NCBI RefSeq assembly: GCF_008831285.2
Contig: NC_045138.2
Span: forward strand, 25,081,934-25,145,933
Direction of reading: 5' to 3'
DNA length: 64,000 nt
Origin: Nymphaea colorata
Taxonomy: Eukaryota > Streptophyta > Magnoliopsida > Nymphaeales > Nymphaeaceae
In this document: in pieces, positions 13,017 through 24,194 of the stretch
Layout: the number at the start of each line of letters is the position of its first letter
How positions within the stretch are numbered: the stretch's first letter is position 1
Program-made: the position numbers and the translations under genes
The notes under the pieces: model-generated
Seen by the model: only the letters and a program-made list of their open reading frames with translations
Databases searched by the model: none
Told to the model about the DNA's origin: nothing

Positions 13017-14314
13017 ATGGAGGTCCATGCAAGGAGCACCACCTTGCTGGAGCCACAATTTCCTGCTCTTCATCCCAACCTACAAGACCAATTGGTGCCC
13101 CTCACAATCTTCGACAAGGCCGCCATGGATTTCCCCATAGCCATTTTGCATGCATACCGTGCCCCTACACCCAGCAACGCCACCATCACGGCCGCCCTCT
13201 CTCAGATTCTCACCCACTACCCCCACCTCGCCGGCCGGCTAGTCGCCGACGACCAGCGCCGATCTTGCATGCATCTCAACAATGCCGGCGTGCGCGTCGT
13301 CGAAGCAGACATCCATGGAGACTTGGAAGATCATCTTCCTTTGGTGCCATCCTTCGAGCTAACTGCTCTTCATCCGAAGATAGACCACGCAGAGGAGCTC
13401 CTACAGATCCAGCTGAACCGGTTTGCATGTGGGGGGCTGGTGATCGGCCTCACGGTTCACCATCAGGTAGGAGATGGGCTCGCCATAAGCCTGTTTCTTA
13501 CCAACTGGGCGAGGGTGGCCAGGGGCCTGGAGGTGGACCCTGTGCCCCTCCATGATCGGGCCATCTTTGTGCCCAGGGTTCCACCCAAGCCTCTGTTTCC
13601 TCACCAGGATATCGAGTTCCATGAATGCACCAGTCTGCCAAAGGCCCCTGGCTTAGTCGAGAACGTGGTTGCTCACTTCTCACCTGAGTTTGTAAAGAAG
13701 CTGAAAGAGTCCACCTCCTGTGCCGATCTTGGTCAGCGGCCATACAGCACATTTGAGTGCGTTATGGGACATCTGTGGAGGTCTGTAACAATGGCACGTA
13801 TGAACCTAGAAGGTGAAGTCACAGAACTGAAGCTGTCTGTCAATGGGAGGGCAAGGCTGAAGCCTGGCGTTCCCATGGAGTACTTTGGCAACTTGGTGCT
13901 GTGGGCATTTCCGAGGCTGGAAGTGAGGGAACTGTTGAGTGGGGGACGCAGTTAGCCGCTAAGGCGATAAGAGAGGCTGTTATTCCGGTGGACGACGCCT
14001 ATTTCCGATCGTTTATCGACTTTGGGGCGACGGTGAAGGAAGGGGAGGAGGAGGGTGAGCTCAAGGCAAGTGTTCCTCCGATTGGCTGCACAGTAAGTCC
14101 TAATCTTGAGGTTGACAGTTGGTTGAGGTTTCCATTTAGTGAGATAGACTTTGGTGGGGGAGGGCCCTGTGCTGTTGTTCCGGCTTGGTTACCTGTGGAA
14201 GGCTTGGTGGTGTTGATGCAAAGCCTGGAAGAGAAAGGTGGGGTTGATGCAGTGGTGTCCCTTTCTGAGGAAGCTGTTCCTCTTTTCAGGAAGATCTACC
14301 ATGAGATGGATTAA
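13017..14314 (+). CDS. BAHD acyltransferase D, intronless, with one frameshift
   Basis: Family membership is clear: VPLTIFDKAA near residue 28, HXXXD as HQVGD at 149-153, NGRARL and EYFGNLVLWAFP before the break, then LEVDSWLRFPF, DFGGG and a P.WLPVEGLVV C-terminus ending at TAA 14312-14314. The first frame starts at MEVHAR (13017) and stops at TAG 13953-13955. The second half continues in another reading frame from about 13941. The break falls in a run of five G (13941-13945), and one more base there would keep a single frame. The homologous point is exactly the exon junction of the three intron-bearing paralogues, so this copy has lost the intron. It may be a recent pseudogene, a retro-derived copy or an assembly indel; everything else is intact. 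The product would be a hydroxycinnamoyl-CoA:amine transferase like its neighbours, though it is more diverged from them. Confidence 0.8.
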
Positions 14315-14479
14315 AAATGGTTGCAGGAGAAATCTGGAACCAGCCGAATGCAAGCAAGCACAACAAATGGCTAATAAGTTTTCTTAGAAGTTTTTCTTTT
14401 CTTGTTCTTTATTTTGAATGAAGTTTGACATATAGACATGCCCAACTTGTGCCACCCAATCTTTGTCTCTAATCTGTTG

Positions 14480-14831
14480 TCAACAAGTATTCTTAAATAA
14501 ATAAACATGTATGAAATGATAAATAAACAAGTTTGAAATGTGAGGATCCATAAAATTAATAAGCCATGACATTACCAAATCATTTTCAGTTTGCCATTCA
14601 TCGTATGTGGGACCCGATGTATCAGGGACATGAATCTTATCGGTTATGTAGCCCACATTTGATCTCCCACTCCAGAATAGCTTTGCAGCCTTAGCCCAGC
14701 TTAAATAATTCGAGCCATTTTGAAGGGTAGTGGTGATTTCAAGGTGTTGATTTGCTATCAATAGCAGCACTTTTTAATCCTCTGGCACTGCTGGACGTTT
14801 GGTTCTCACCACTGTTCCGTAACTCAGCCAT
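14480..14831 (-). pseudogene. Copia gag N-terminal fragment
   Basis: A gag-like ATG at 14831 opens a short frame (MAELRNSGENQ...). After a frame change it continues as LNGSNYLSW-type sequence (here LQNGSNYLSWAKAAKLFWSG) with AENDLVMSWL-like residues, typical of the N-terminal copia gag (UBN2/Retrotran_gag_3) domain. It is truncated after about 100 residues. It belongs to the same strand as the pol debris to its right, but lies downstream of it. Confidence 0.75.
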
Positions 14832-14869
14832 AGATGCTAAAGGGATCAGGCACTCAGTAGAATTATCAA

Positions 14870-15202
14870 AGATTTCACTCTTTTACCATATAAGAATGAA
14901 CAGGTAAAAATGGAAAACTGTGAAAGAAGAAGAAAGACCAAGAGGATCTACATGGTTCGTCTTTAGTGCCTACATCGACGATAGAAAAGGAGGAGAATTC
15001 TTCATTCTTACTCTTGTCAGGGATAGATAGATATTTTATAAAGAATACATAAGAAATAGAAAGAGGATCACCAGCCAACGGTCTTGAATGTCATAAACAA
15101 CATAGTTATGAAAACTGAGCAGCCATAAACCTTCCTGAAATAATGACCCAACGTCTCTAAAAGGTCCATGACAAGAGATCACCTCCAAACTTGACCTAAC
15201 CA
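14870..15202 (-). repeat. Probable copia LTR between pol and gag remnants
   Basis: Reading the minus strand, a polypurine-like TTGAGGGAGAGA precedes TGGTTAGG at 15202. A TTTATAAAATATC stretch and an LTR-like R/U5 follow, before the gag leader at 14831. Both ends are approximate and there is no second copy in the window to align against. Confidence 0.45.
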
Positions 15203-16440
15203 TCTCTCCCTCAAGTTGGTGCCAAATATCTATATGTCTCAACTTTCTTGAAATGTTATTAAGTTTCTCCTTGCTCACAGCTTTGATGAAAATATATGCC
15301 AATAGAAGTTCACTTTTAACATGAGGTGTTTCAATGGTGCTACCTTGCATTTTCTTCTTGACAAAGTGACAATCAACTTCAATATGCTTCGTCCTCTCAT
15401 GAAAGAAGAGATTTGTACTTATATGTATTGCCGCCATGTTGTTGCACATCAATTTTATGAGTTTCCTTACTTCAATATTCATGTCCTTCAAAAAGTCTTT
15501 TATCCACATGAGCTTGCATTTACATGCTGCCATAGCCTTGTATTCAACTTATGCACATGACCACACTATAACTGACTGTTTTTTACTTCTCCATGCAACC
15601 AAATTACCACCAATAAATGCGCAAAATTCAAACATGGATTTTTTTGTCATTTGGGTCACCTGCCTAATCAACATCAGCATATCTTGTGACATCAAGACAC
15701 TCATTTCATTTTATAGACATCAAGACACTCATTTCATTTTATAAGGATTCATTTTCCAGATGAACCCTTTAAATATCTTAGGATTCTGTGGGCTGCCTCT
15801 ACATGAGTCAATCTATAAACTGACTGATGAGATTTGCAACATATGTGATGCATAGTCTAGAGACAGTAATGTAAAAGAGCTTCCCCACCAACTTTTGATA
15901 GTTTCGAATGTTCTCAATTAAATAGCCATCATCTTTCTTTAACTTGTAATTCACTTTTGTAAGGGCGTCAACAGCTTTGCTTTCCATGTATCTAGTTTCC
16001 TTTAAAGGTCCAAGACTTATTTCCTTTGGCATATGAAAACTCCCTTGTCAAATTGAGCAACCTCAATACCTAAGAAATATCCAAATTTCCCTCAATCTTT
16101 GATTTCAAATTGTTTATTGAGGTATTCCTTAATACGCATCATATTCTCTATGCCATCTCTCGCCATTATGATATCATCTACATAGACAAGTAGGATTGTT
16201 ATTTTTGATGCTCGCAATAAAGTGAATAGAGTATAATCAGAAATACTTTCTTGTAGTCGATTTTAATAAGAGCTTCACTGAGGCGAGAACCAGGCACCAA
16301 ACAATTGTTTGAACCCATACAATGTTGTTTAGTTTGCATACATGCCCCTTTTCATTTTTCACACCCTGAGGAGCTTTCATGTAGACTTCTTCGTTCAAGT
16401 CACCATGTAAGATACTCACAAGTAGTCCTCTAGAAATTTA
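15036..16440 (-). pseudogene. Degenerate copia pol (RT and RNase H) remnant
   Basis: Minus-strand fragments in order are: RT palm pieces at about 16419-16237 (LHGDLNEEVYMKAPQG), the RT/RNase H connection at about 16032-15808 (YQKLVGKLFYIT), and RNase H C-terminal sequence at about 15533-15036 (CNNMAAIHI, HERTKHIEVDCHFV, WHQLEGE). Frameshifts and stops separate them. It cannot encode a functional polyprotein. Confidence 0.8.
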
Positions 16441-16444
16441 TATA

Positions 16445-17350
16445 TGCTGCTTGGATCAATCACCTGTTTGCCAAATGCCAAGTCATTCTCCTCAACAAGA
16501 TGATGAACCAAGCCCTTCCATTGAAAATGAACCTGGAGATTATGGACAACCAAAGTTTATTCCAGAACAAGAACCATATTCTATTGCCCGAGATAGACAA
16601 AGGGGCACAACTTGGACACCATCCAGATATTCTGAATGTGGCCTTGCTTATGATCTGTTGGCTGCAGAGGAGAAAGGTGAAGGGAATGAACCAACAAAGT
16701 GTGCTGAGGGCATTTCAAGCCCAGACTCTACAAATGCGTGCAGACTATGCATGAAAAGTTACAATCTCTTCATAAGAACAAAACATGGGTCTTAGTGTCT
16801 TGACAAAAAAAGAAAAAGAGAATAAAAAAGAAAGAGACTGATGACAGGCGGGTAAAATATAATGCACGACTAGTTGCTAAAGGCAACAACAAAATAGAGG
16901 TATTGACTATAATGAAGTTTGCTCTCTTGTCGTTAAACATACATCTATTTGTTTACTTTTGGTTGTAATAGCAAAACTTGATTTGGAATTAGAGCAACTA
17001 GATGTTAAGACAATTTTTTTGCATGGAGACCTAGATGAGCAAATATACATGCAGCAACCTTAAGGTTTTGTAGTTAAAGGAAAAAAAAAAAAATCATGTT
17101 TGCTTACTCAAGAAGTCTCTATATGGGCTGAAGCTGTCTCCAAGACAGTGGTACTGGAGATTTGACTCATTCACGCGTAGCCATGACTTTGTAAGAAGCA
17201 AGTATGATTCTTATGTTTATTTTAAGAGATTACCTAACAAACCTTTGATTTATTTGTTGCTATATGTGAATGACATGTACAGAGCTGCCAAAGAAAAGTC
17301 TGAAATTGACAAACTGAAGCAGTTACTTAGGCATCTATTTGCTGATTTGT
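16445..17350 (+). pseudogene. Second copia pol fragment, opposite orientation
   Basis: The frame at 16451-16795 reads the linker between integrase and RT of a TNT1/Sto-like copia (EPYSIARDR, PSRYSECGLAYDLLAAEE, AISSPDS-like residues). From about 16840 to 17350 broken RT follows (NARLVAKG, LDVK..FLHGDLDEQIYMQQP-like), interrupted by stops and an A-rich insert. It lies head-to-head with the minus-strand pol debris and begins where that debris stops, so two different elements were joined here. Confidence 0.75.
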
Positions 17351-18360
17351 TTGTTGAAAAAGATAAAATACTTGGTTGATAATTGGCTTCAGGTGCAAGT
17401 AGTAGGTCGACTCATCAACAGCCAAATAATGCAGGCATCTATTTTGTTATTTGTTATTTTATAAAACAGGATCAAACTTGAAGAAAATAGTACTAAGTTC
17501 AACTTAATTGGAGCTGATGGAAACCGCACCTAGGTTTAGGTTGAGGGACTTTGTCGCTTGCTTGATCAGCAGGCATACGCTCCTACCGTCAAGGACTATG
17601 CTTACTTTGGCTTACCTATTAAACAAGCTATTAGCAGCTGCCCTCGGACTCAACCAGCTACACCAGACCCATTGAGGTAATAAAAAATTATAGTACTATT
17701 TTTACAAAGGGAAAAGTAAAATAAGTTGAAAGATCAGCCCGAAGTATCAGTCCAATGTTACAGAAATCAGCTTGAATGGGCGATTAGGTAGGGAATCGAT
17801 TTAATTCACGGATGGATCCAACAGTACTGGGCACACGCCCTTTAAAATTATCTTTTAAACATTTCAATACATTTTATTTCAAATTATATGTTTGTGTTTG
17901 TTTTTTAATTATTCTTCTAAAAGGGAATATTTTGATATTTTCAGGGACTCTGTACAACTGATTCAACAAAAATGTCCATAAATCGGACAAATATTAGTGA
18001 CATGAACGACTTATTAGAGCACCGGAAGGTGGTCATAGGGAGGGGTGGCTGAACCTGAAAGACAACCTCATTAGAGTGCCAGTAAATGCTTTCCCCGCGT
18101 TGCTTTTAGTGAAGTCAAAATGTGATATTTCAAAACGACATCATATTGATACAAAATTCACCATATCCTGCTTGATTAGATCATGGCAAGCAAGTATATC
18201 ACCCACGGGGGAAGAATTAAACTCAGGCATTTTCTTTTCCGCTTCAGGTTTTTGTAAGGGAATTTTTGTCTTTATAACAAATTTTTGATTTTTGCCATTT
18301 GTTATTTTAGGGGGCCCTTTTTTTCCTCTATCGTTTGGGCTTGGTGCCTAAAGTTAAGCC

Positions 18361-18670
18361 TGTGCATCGGGCCGGCCCAACACTTGAAACCCAAGCTCGG
18401 GCTTGGTTCGAGTCGGCTCGACACTCAAGATTTGGGCTCGACACGATTAAACTAAAAAAATATATTTTAATATAAAATAATTTATAAATATAATAAAATA
18501 TTATATATATATTAATAAAATAAATATTAAAAAAATCAAGCCCAACCGGGCTTATCGGGCCCAACAGGGCTGGCCCGATAAATTATCGGGCTGGCTCGGT
18601 ACCCTTTTTTTTCAGATTCGAATTGGGCCGAATACCGGATACTCGTCAGCAGTTCGGTCCGATGCCCAAC
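18361..18670. mobile_element. GGGCATCGGGCC-type non-autonomous element
   Basis: The left end TGTGCATCGGGCCGGCCC and right end TTCGGTCCGATGCCCAAC form imperfect terminal inverted repeats. The interior has GC-rich CGGGCTT and CGGGCCC words flanking an AT core. It resembles the element at 35170-35333, whose target duplication marks it as hAT-like. No clean duplication is visible at this copy. Confidence 0.45.
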
Positions 18671-19787
18671 CTTATCTAAAGTTGATTCTAACACTTGGAA
18701 TAATGGGTAACATCTTTGCCTTAGACCCAAAATTCATCGATTAAAAACAATAAAAGAACTAAATAGAATTTTTTAGACTAAATAAATTGGAGAAGCCTGT
18801 TTAAGTGGGTGACTTGGCCCAAGTCCAATCCCCAAAAGAAATCTTATTTTTGCAATTTTTCATGCCTTTTGTTGCAAATTGTTAACCAAGGCATCAGAGA
18901 AGGTTATATGTTGTGGCCTGGGAAGGGAGCATTGTTATGATCTTTATATGATTAAAATATCCTCACTAGTTAAATGAAAAACCCATCCTCCTGTAAGGGC
19001 GAAAAAAGAAGTGTGAAAAGAAGATTATCATATAAAATTACAAAAATTTTGCTCTTTAGAATGTGGGTTTGGAAATAATTAACAAACATTATCATGCTTG
19101 GATACTTTAAAATTCTTTTTTCTTAAAGAAAAAAAAAAATCTGTTTCGTGCAGGTTTTCTACAAAAGCACCCTTAGTTTTGGAAATAATTACCAGAAGCG
19201 CTGATACTTAGACTTTTTATGCTTATGCCCGTTGACTTAAACATGGAAAAGCGGTTAATTGAAAATTTTCAAGATATTTTTCGCGCTTTTGAGGTCATGT
19301 AGCTACAAGTTGCCAACATTTTCATTTAAATTTTCATTTTATGGCATAGAAAACAACTTAAAAAACAAAGAAAAAGAATTTTTTTTCTTTAGGAGTCATT
19401 TCAAGGGCTTCCTATCTTATGAATGACTTGGCAGAATAGTTCTCTCCTTCCCCTTCCTTCGCCCTCCGCAGTGTTGTTCATACCCAAAAGCCGTCAGCCT
19501 AATTTGGTGTTAATTAGAAAACAAGTAAATAAACTTATCCTTATGAAAAGTCTTTCTCTAAAAGATGGAAATTTGCTATAAAAATCTTCAAGTGAATTTC
19601 AAAATCGGAGTTGTATGCACATCATCATCCTGTTAAAAGCCGAGTTTACATTTCAGTTATATGGATATGATTTCATGTTCAATACAACACAAACTCAAGA
19701 AGTTTTGGTTCTGCGGGTTGGATTTTATAAGCCGAGGAAACAGATACTTCATTTTAAAATTATTTTAAAATATACTGAAAACCCATG

Positions 19788-19990
19788 TGCTTTGGCGGAT
19801 TCTTTTAAGTTTTTGAACAAGAAAATCACACTCACACACACACACTCTCTCTCTCTCTCACTCACACACACACATACATACACACATACACACACACACA
19901 TATATATATATATATGTGTGTGTGTTCTTTGGCGGATTCTTTTAAGTTTTTGAACATGAAAATCACACACACACACACACATACATACAT

Positions 19991-20022
<32 letters not shown>

Positions 20023-20123
20023 GTGTGTGTGTTCTTTGGCTGATTCGTTTTAAGTTTTTGAACATGAAAATCACACTCACACTCATACACACACACACAC
20101 ACATATATATGTGTGTGTGTTTA
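19788..20123. repeat. Three-copy (CA)n(TA)n(TG)n tandem array
   Basis: Three units each contain GGCGGATTC or GCTGATTC, then TTTTAAGTTTTTGAACA..AAAATCACA, then (CA)n-rich, (TA)n and (TG)n tracts. The units begin near 19790, 19926 and 20036. Each (CA)n(TA)n(TG)n core is self-complementary, so each could extrude as a hairpin. Open frames of THTHTH or VCVCVC type here are artefacts. Confidence 0.85.
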
Positions 20124-20309
20124 ATAAGATACAATCTCAAAACTTGAATTTGGATTGAGGATTGTCCACTCATGAGTACAAAAACCATTTCCTTTGAGAA
20201 ACAAAAACTAATTGTCTTTCATGTACCTATTGAATAGAAGGGATCGTTAACCATAATCAGTTTTACGCTTTTTAGTAAGAAGTATAGCAAAGCAATAACA
20301 GATCAAATG

Positions 20310-22050
20310 ACAGAAGCAAATTTTGCGTAGAATCAACTACGGTGCAATGTCATTGTAACATCCTCAGCGAAGCTCCTTCTTACAACTTGGCCCAGCTAGT
20401 CCACATGCATTTGATTTCCGGGCGACTCCCTAATTGACAGACATTTAGCATTTAAATGAGAATTTCGTAAAAGGTTGATAACGCTAAACCATTTCCTTCT
20501 CCCAGCAAGTTCTCATATTCGTGGTTTTGCTAAGATCAACGACATCAATGCAGAGCCAAAAAAGTCTAAACGAGGATAAGCACGAAGACTTGGTAGAATA
20601 AAAATCATAGTTGACGAACCCAGAGATTGGACTCCGATCGATAGGCGACCGGGTCAATGGGTCAGCGAGTTGACTAAGCAATGCGGCTGGGTTAAGCTAT
20701 AAATTTTTGTAGTGTATTTTTAATGTAATCTTGTTGCGTAATCTAATGGGACTCCGCCCAGCATGGATCAACATAATCCTGGTTATAGTTGCTCAACAAT
20801 TATAACTATGAATGAGGTCATGAATCTAAAAGCACTTGCTTAACTTGATATTTCTCTATCTTTCTCTTTGTACCAACCACCTGATTCTCCATGGGCCCCT
20901 GAATGTTTAGAGATTGATGGTGAAAATATATTTGCAAATGATTTTAATAATTTTCGTCTCCTAATGAAATTTTTTTTGGCTCTGCCCTACACCACAAGGC
21001 TCTAAAATGAAGTTGGTTTCGTTGAAATTGGATCTCAACCATTATGTGAACATGCTGACGAAAGTTTGTTGATAATAACTCAGAGGTGGACTTTAATTTT
21101 GCCTTGGAAAAGAAAGTCCACCGAGAAAATGATGTGAAGTGAGGTCATGACTGCACACAACAGCGACGATGTGGTCATCCTTTTACTTAGTCAAGTGCAC
21201 CAAATGCTAGCCACAAATCATGGCAGTAATTCCAAAGTGGAGATGTTTTAATTTCAAATAAGATAGGGATAGGGCCGGCAACGCTAGGGGACCTAATTTT
21301 TCTACATAGCCTTCCCTTTCACACTATGTATTCCTCATTCTTGTACAAATCAGATTCAGTCTTGTATAGGAAATTTATGCGACGCTGTGTATCGGAGAGA
21401 ATCAGTCATTATTAAGATATTATTTTCTTATTTCTTGACTTTTTCCATTGTTAAAATATTATTATTTTAATGGGTTGTTTGACAAAGAGAATAATTTTTT
21501 TTGTAGCTCTTTAACCCGGATTAGATTCATGGAACACTATGCTACATTATGGTTCAATCTTTGAATCAAATTCATAGACCATAAAAGACAATTTCTATTG
21601 TCAAACGACCCCTAAGATACAGTTTTTTTTTTTTCCTACCAAACCCTTGATGATGCTTCTGACACAGATGTGTGCTTACCACCACTTTTTTAAGTTTCTA
21701 ACAAGAATTAATTGGATTGCCATAGTTGTTTTTATCATTCTTTGTAAATGGTTCATCTAGGTAGTAGCGGAATTACTGTGTGATTGGTGTGAGCCACTGC
21801 CCACGCCAGCCCATGAAATCATGTATCTTGGACTAATGCTCAGCTAGGTCCAGCCACATATGGTATCTACACCAAACCTAAGTTAGTGCCCTGCAAGCAT
21901 TCATCCTCCTAAACTGGAGATCGGTTAGTGCTCCTCAACCAAAATTTTCGCCTCAAGGGTGCACTTCCTTTTACAAAACCAAGTTTTATCAATACTCAGA
22001 TTTTCTCAAACACAGTTTTGATGACACCAGAAGACCCCCCAAAAACCTAA
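20310..22050. other. Intergenic region without a recognisable gene
   Basis: No open frame above about 65 codons and no family motif were found. A stretch with the look of an old coding or UTR relic lies at about 20930-21120, but no frame stays open. Confidence 0.55.
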
Positions 22051-22059
22051 TTTTGAAGG

Positions 22060-24190
22060 CAAAACCTGGTTTTTCTGTATCATTCAATTTCAGACACCCT
22101 ATCTTTCCACATTGAAACTAGTTTCATGAATGAACGTATACAATGTCACTTTCTCTTTACATCACAACGATGAGACCTTGTTGAGGTCCCATAGGATGAA
22201 GACGATGTGTCTGATAGCGTTCCTCTCAGCAGACAGAATCGTTGATTAATAGACTCAATTTCACTTTTCTTGGTTCCGACCCAACTTGACTGCTCAAATT
22301 TAACTAGAATAACTTTCAAACTGTAAATATGAACTCCCTCTTCCACCAACATCAAATGGTCAAGTTGTTTTACTGATCGCTCTTGTTCAAAAAGATCTGT
22401 ATCCTAGCTTTCGCGGTCCTTAATAGACTCAATTTCACTTTTTTCGTGGTTCCGACACAACTTGACAGTTCAAATTCAACCAGAATAACTTTCAAATTGT
22501 AAATATGAACTCCCTCTTCCACCAACGTCAAATGTTCAAGTTGTTTTACTGATCGCTCTTATTCAAAAAGATTTGCCTCTTAGCCTTCGCAAAAGTCTAC
22601 TTTTTATTTTCTATTTCTCCTTGTAAGGAGGGCTCTATAAATCGAAATCGGATTCAGATGTGAATTTAAAAGTTCGAATGGGAATTCCTAGTGGGTTATC
22701 AACTTTTTATATATGCTAAAAAGGGCAGTGCACCCTTACTGGTTTCATAAGAGTCCATAGGAATATAGCTCTCTAGCAGGGGCAGAGTTAGGATTTTTTT
22801 CAGGGGCAGGCCAAACAGTTCATCGAAGGGGGCAGGCCAAACAGTTCATCGAACTTATCTGGGTCAAGCCAAACTAAATCCGGATAGGGCCAAACTAAAT
22901 CCGAATATAAAAATACATCACCCAACCAAAATTTTTCAATTTTTGTAATGTAATTTTTTTTTTTTCAAGTAGTTGGAGGGGGCCACGTTCTAGGCAGGTC
23001 CCCTCCTCCCTCCGTCCTTGCTCACTAGATGGTAAGGCAGTCTATTTCAAGTGTAGTTTGTGTTAGGAAACCTGAGGTATCTGTCATGAGTCAGTCCACT
23101 AGTCTTTTGGACCATAAATAATTCAGAAGCATGCTTCATCAATCCCGAGAAGCAAGGGGGGCACACTAGGGCTACGGCCTCTCTTTGAGGCAGTGGAAAA
23201 ATAACTACTTGCTCTAAATTCAATAACAAAAGTTTGGTTGAATAGTTTTAGATCGAGAACATCCAATTGAAGAAGTTACAAATTACGCATTTGTTACTGT
23301 TATAGATATCAATCGATTGGATTTGGACTAGGTATTAATCGACTAAACTGCTACACAACAGTCGGATATGGAAAAAGAATTCGACATTCATTCGGATTTG
23401 AATAAGGATTCAATTTTAAATAAATAGCCAATCAGTTTCCAATCTAAAATCGGGTTTAATTGAGTATGATGTAGACTTGGATTCATTTATATTCAGATCC
23501 AATTTGATCAGAATATGTGAACATCCAATAGATCGATTATGGTGAAAAATACATCCAATTTGAATCTGAATCATCCATCTCTAACTACCACCAATGGTTC
23601 ATAAGCAACTTAATTATATGGAGTTGTTAGGTTAAACTCGGATTTCTTTCGCCATGAATTCTATTATCACCATGACGGCCATGATAACGTCATGACGCTT
23701 AGTTTTAATATCAAAATTATTGTTTCCCAGAACCAAAATATAAGTATATATGCGCCCTTTCAGAGCTCAAAACGTAGCGTGAATGATCACCTCATGAGAA
23801 AGCTGCAGCTGGTTGCCTCTCGATGCCGACAATGAGAGTGTCACTCTCGGTGCACACAACACATACACTTCAAAAGAAAAAGGCAATAATGAGTTGAGAT
23901 ATTTTAGAAATTATTTAAAAAAGTAATGTCGTTATTAGTCTTTTTACTTTTTTCGATTTAAAAAAAATTTCTTTCAAGAACATTTTTTGTCATTAACCAT
24001 GGTCGCCAAGAGCAACCAAGTCTCACTCTGCTTCAACAAGCAAGAAAGAATTTATGCATACAATTCATAACGAACACATCTGCAACTGTTATCCCCAAGT
24101 AAAATAAATGCAGACAAGGTTTTTTGATCATTTCCCATTTAGCAAGTATAGAGTCATAGACTATTGAAAAAAAAAAAAAAAGCAGGCTTG
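22060..24190. repeat. Segmental tandem duplication, copy 1
   Basis: This region shares long ordered blocks with 24195-25975, including GGCAAAACCTGGTTTT, CATCTTTCCACATTGAAACT, AGACAGAATCGTTGATTAA, AGAACATCCAATT, CAAAACGTAGC and CAACTGTTATCCCCAAGT. It contains a further local duplication (about 22250-22400 repeated at 22425-22590) and a MITE at 22777-23020 missing from the partner. No convincing gene was found in either copy. Confidence 0.8.
22777..23020. mobile_element. hAT-like MITE of the CAGGGGC(G/A)GAG family
   Basis: The insert starts CAGGGGCAGAGTTAGG and ends in a degenerate CCTCCGTCCTTG. It is flanked by CTCTCTAG and CTCACTAG, a 7-of-8 match consistent with an 8-bp hAT target duplication. 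The tandem-duplicated partner segment has an uninterrupted site (about 24684-24700). Internally there is a short direct repeat, GGGCAGGCCAAACAGTTCAT. Confidence 0.7.
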
Positions 24191-24194
24191 GTGT

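Larger units (their letters stand above)
17360..20310. repeat. Dispersed/segmental repeat, copy 2 (partner 8299-10200)
   Basis: This region is homologous in two ordered blocks to 8300-8985 and 9420-10200, as described for copy 1. Between the blocks it carries a GC-rich element (18361-18670) absent from copy 1. Its right-hand block carries the expanded CA/TA/TG array, where copy 1 has a short non-repetitive stretch near 10000. Confidence 0.65.

Noticed and set aside
18400-18425. GGTTCGAGTC resembling a tRNA T-loop
   Set aside because: No acceptor stem or anticodon arm can be drawn around it, and it lies within a GC-rich MITE-like element.
19615-20188. Several open frames rich in Thr-His or Val-Cys
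   Set aside because: They are translations of CA/TG and TA repeats in the tandem array.
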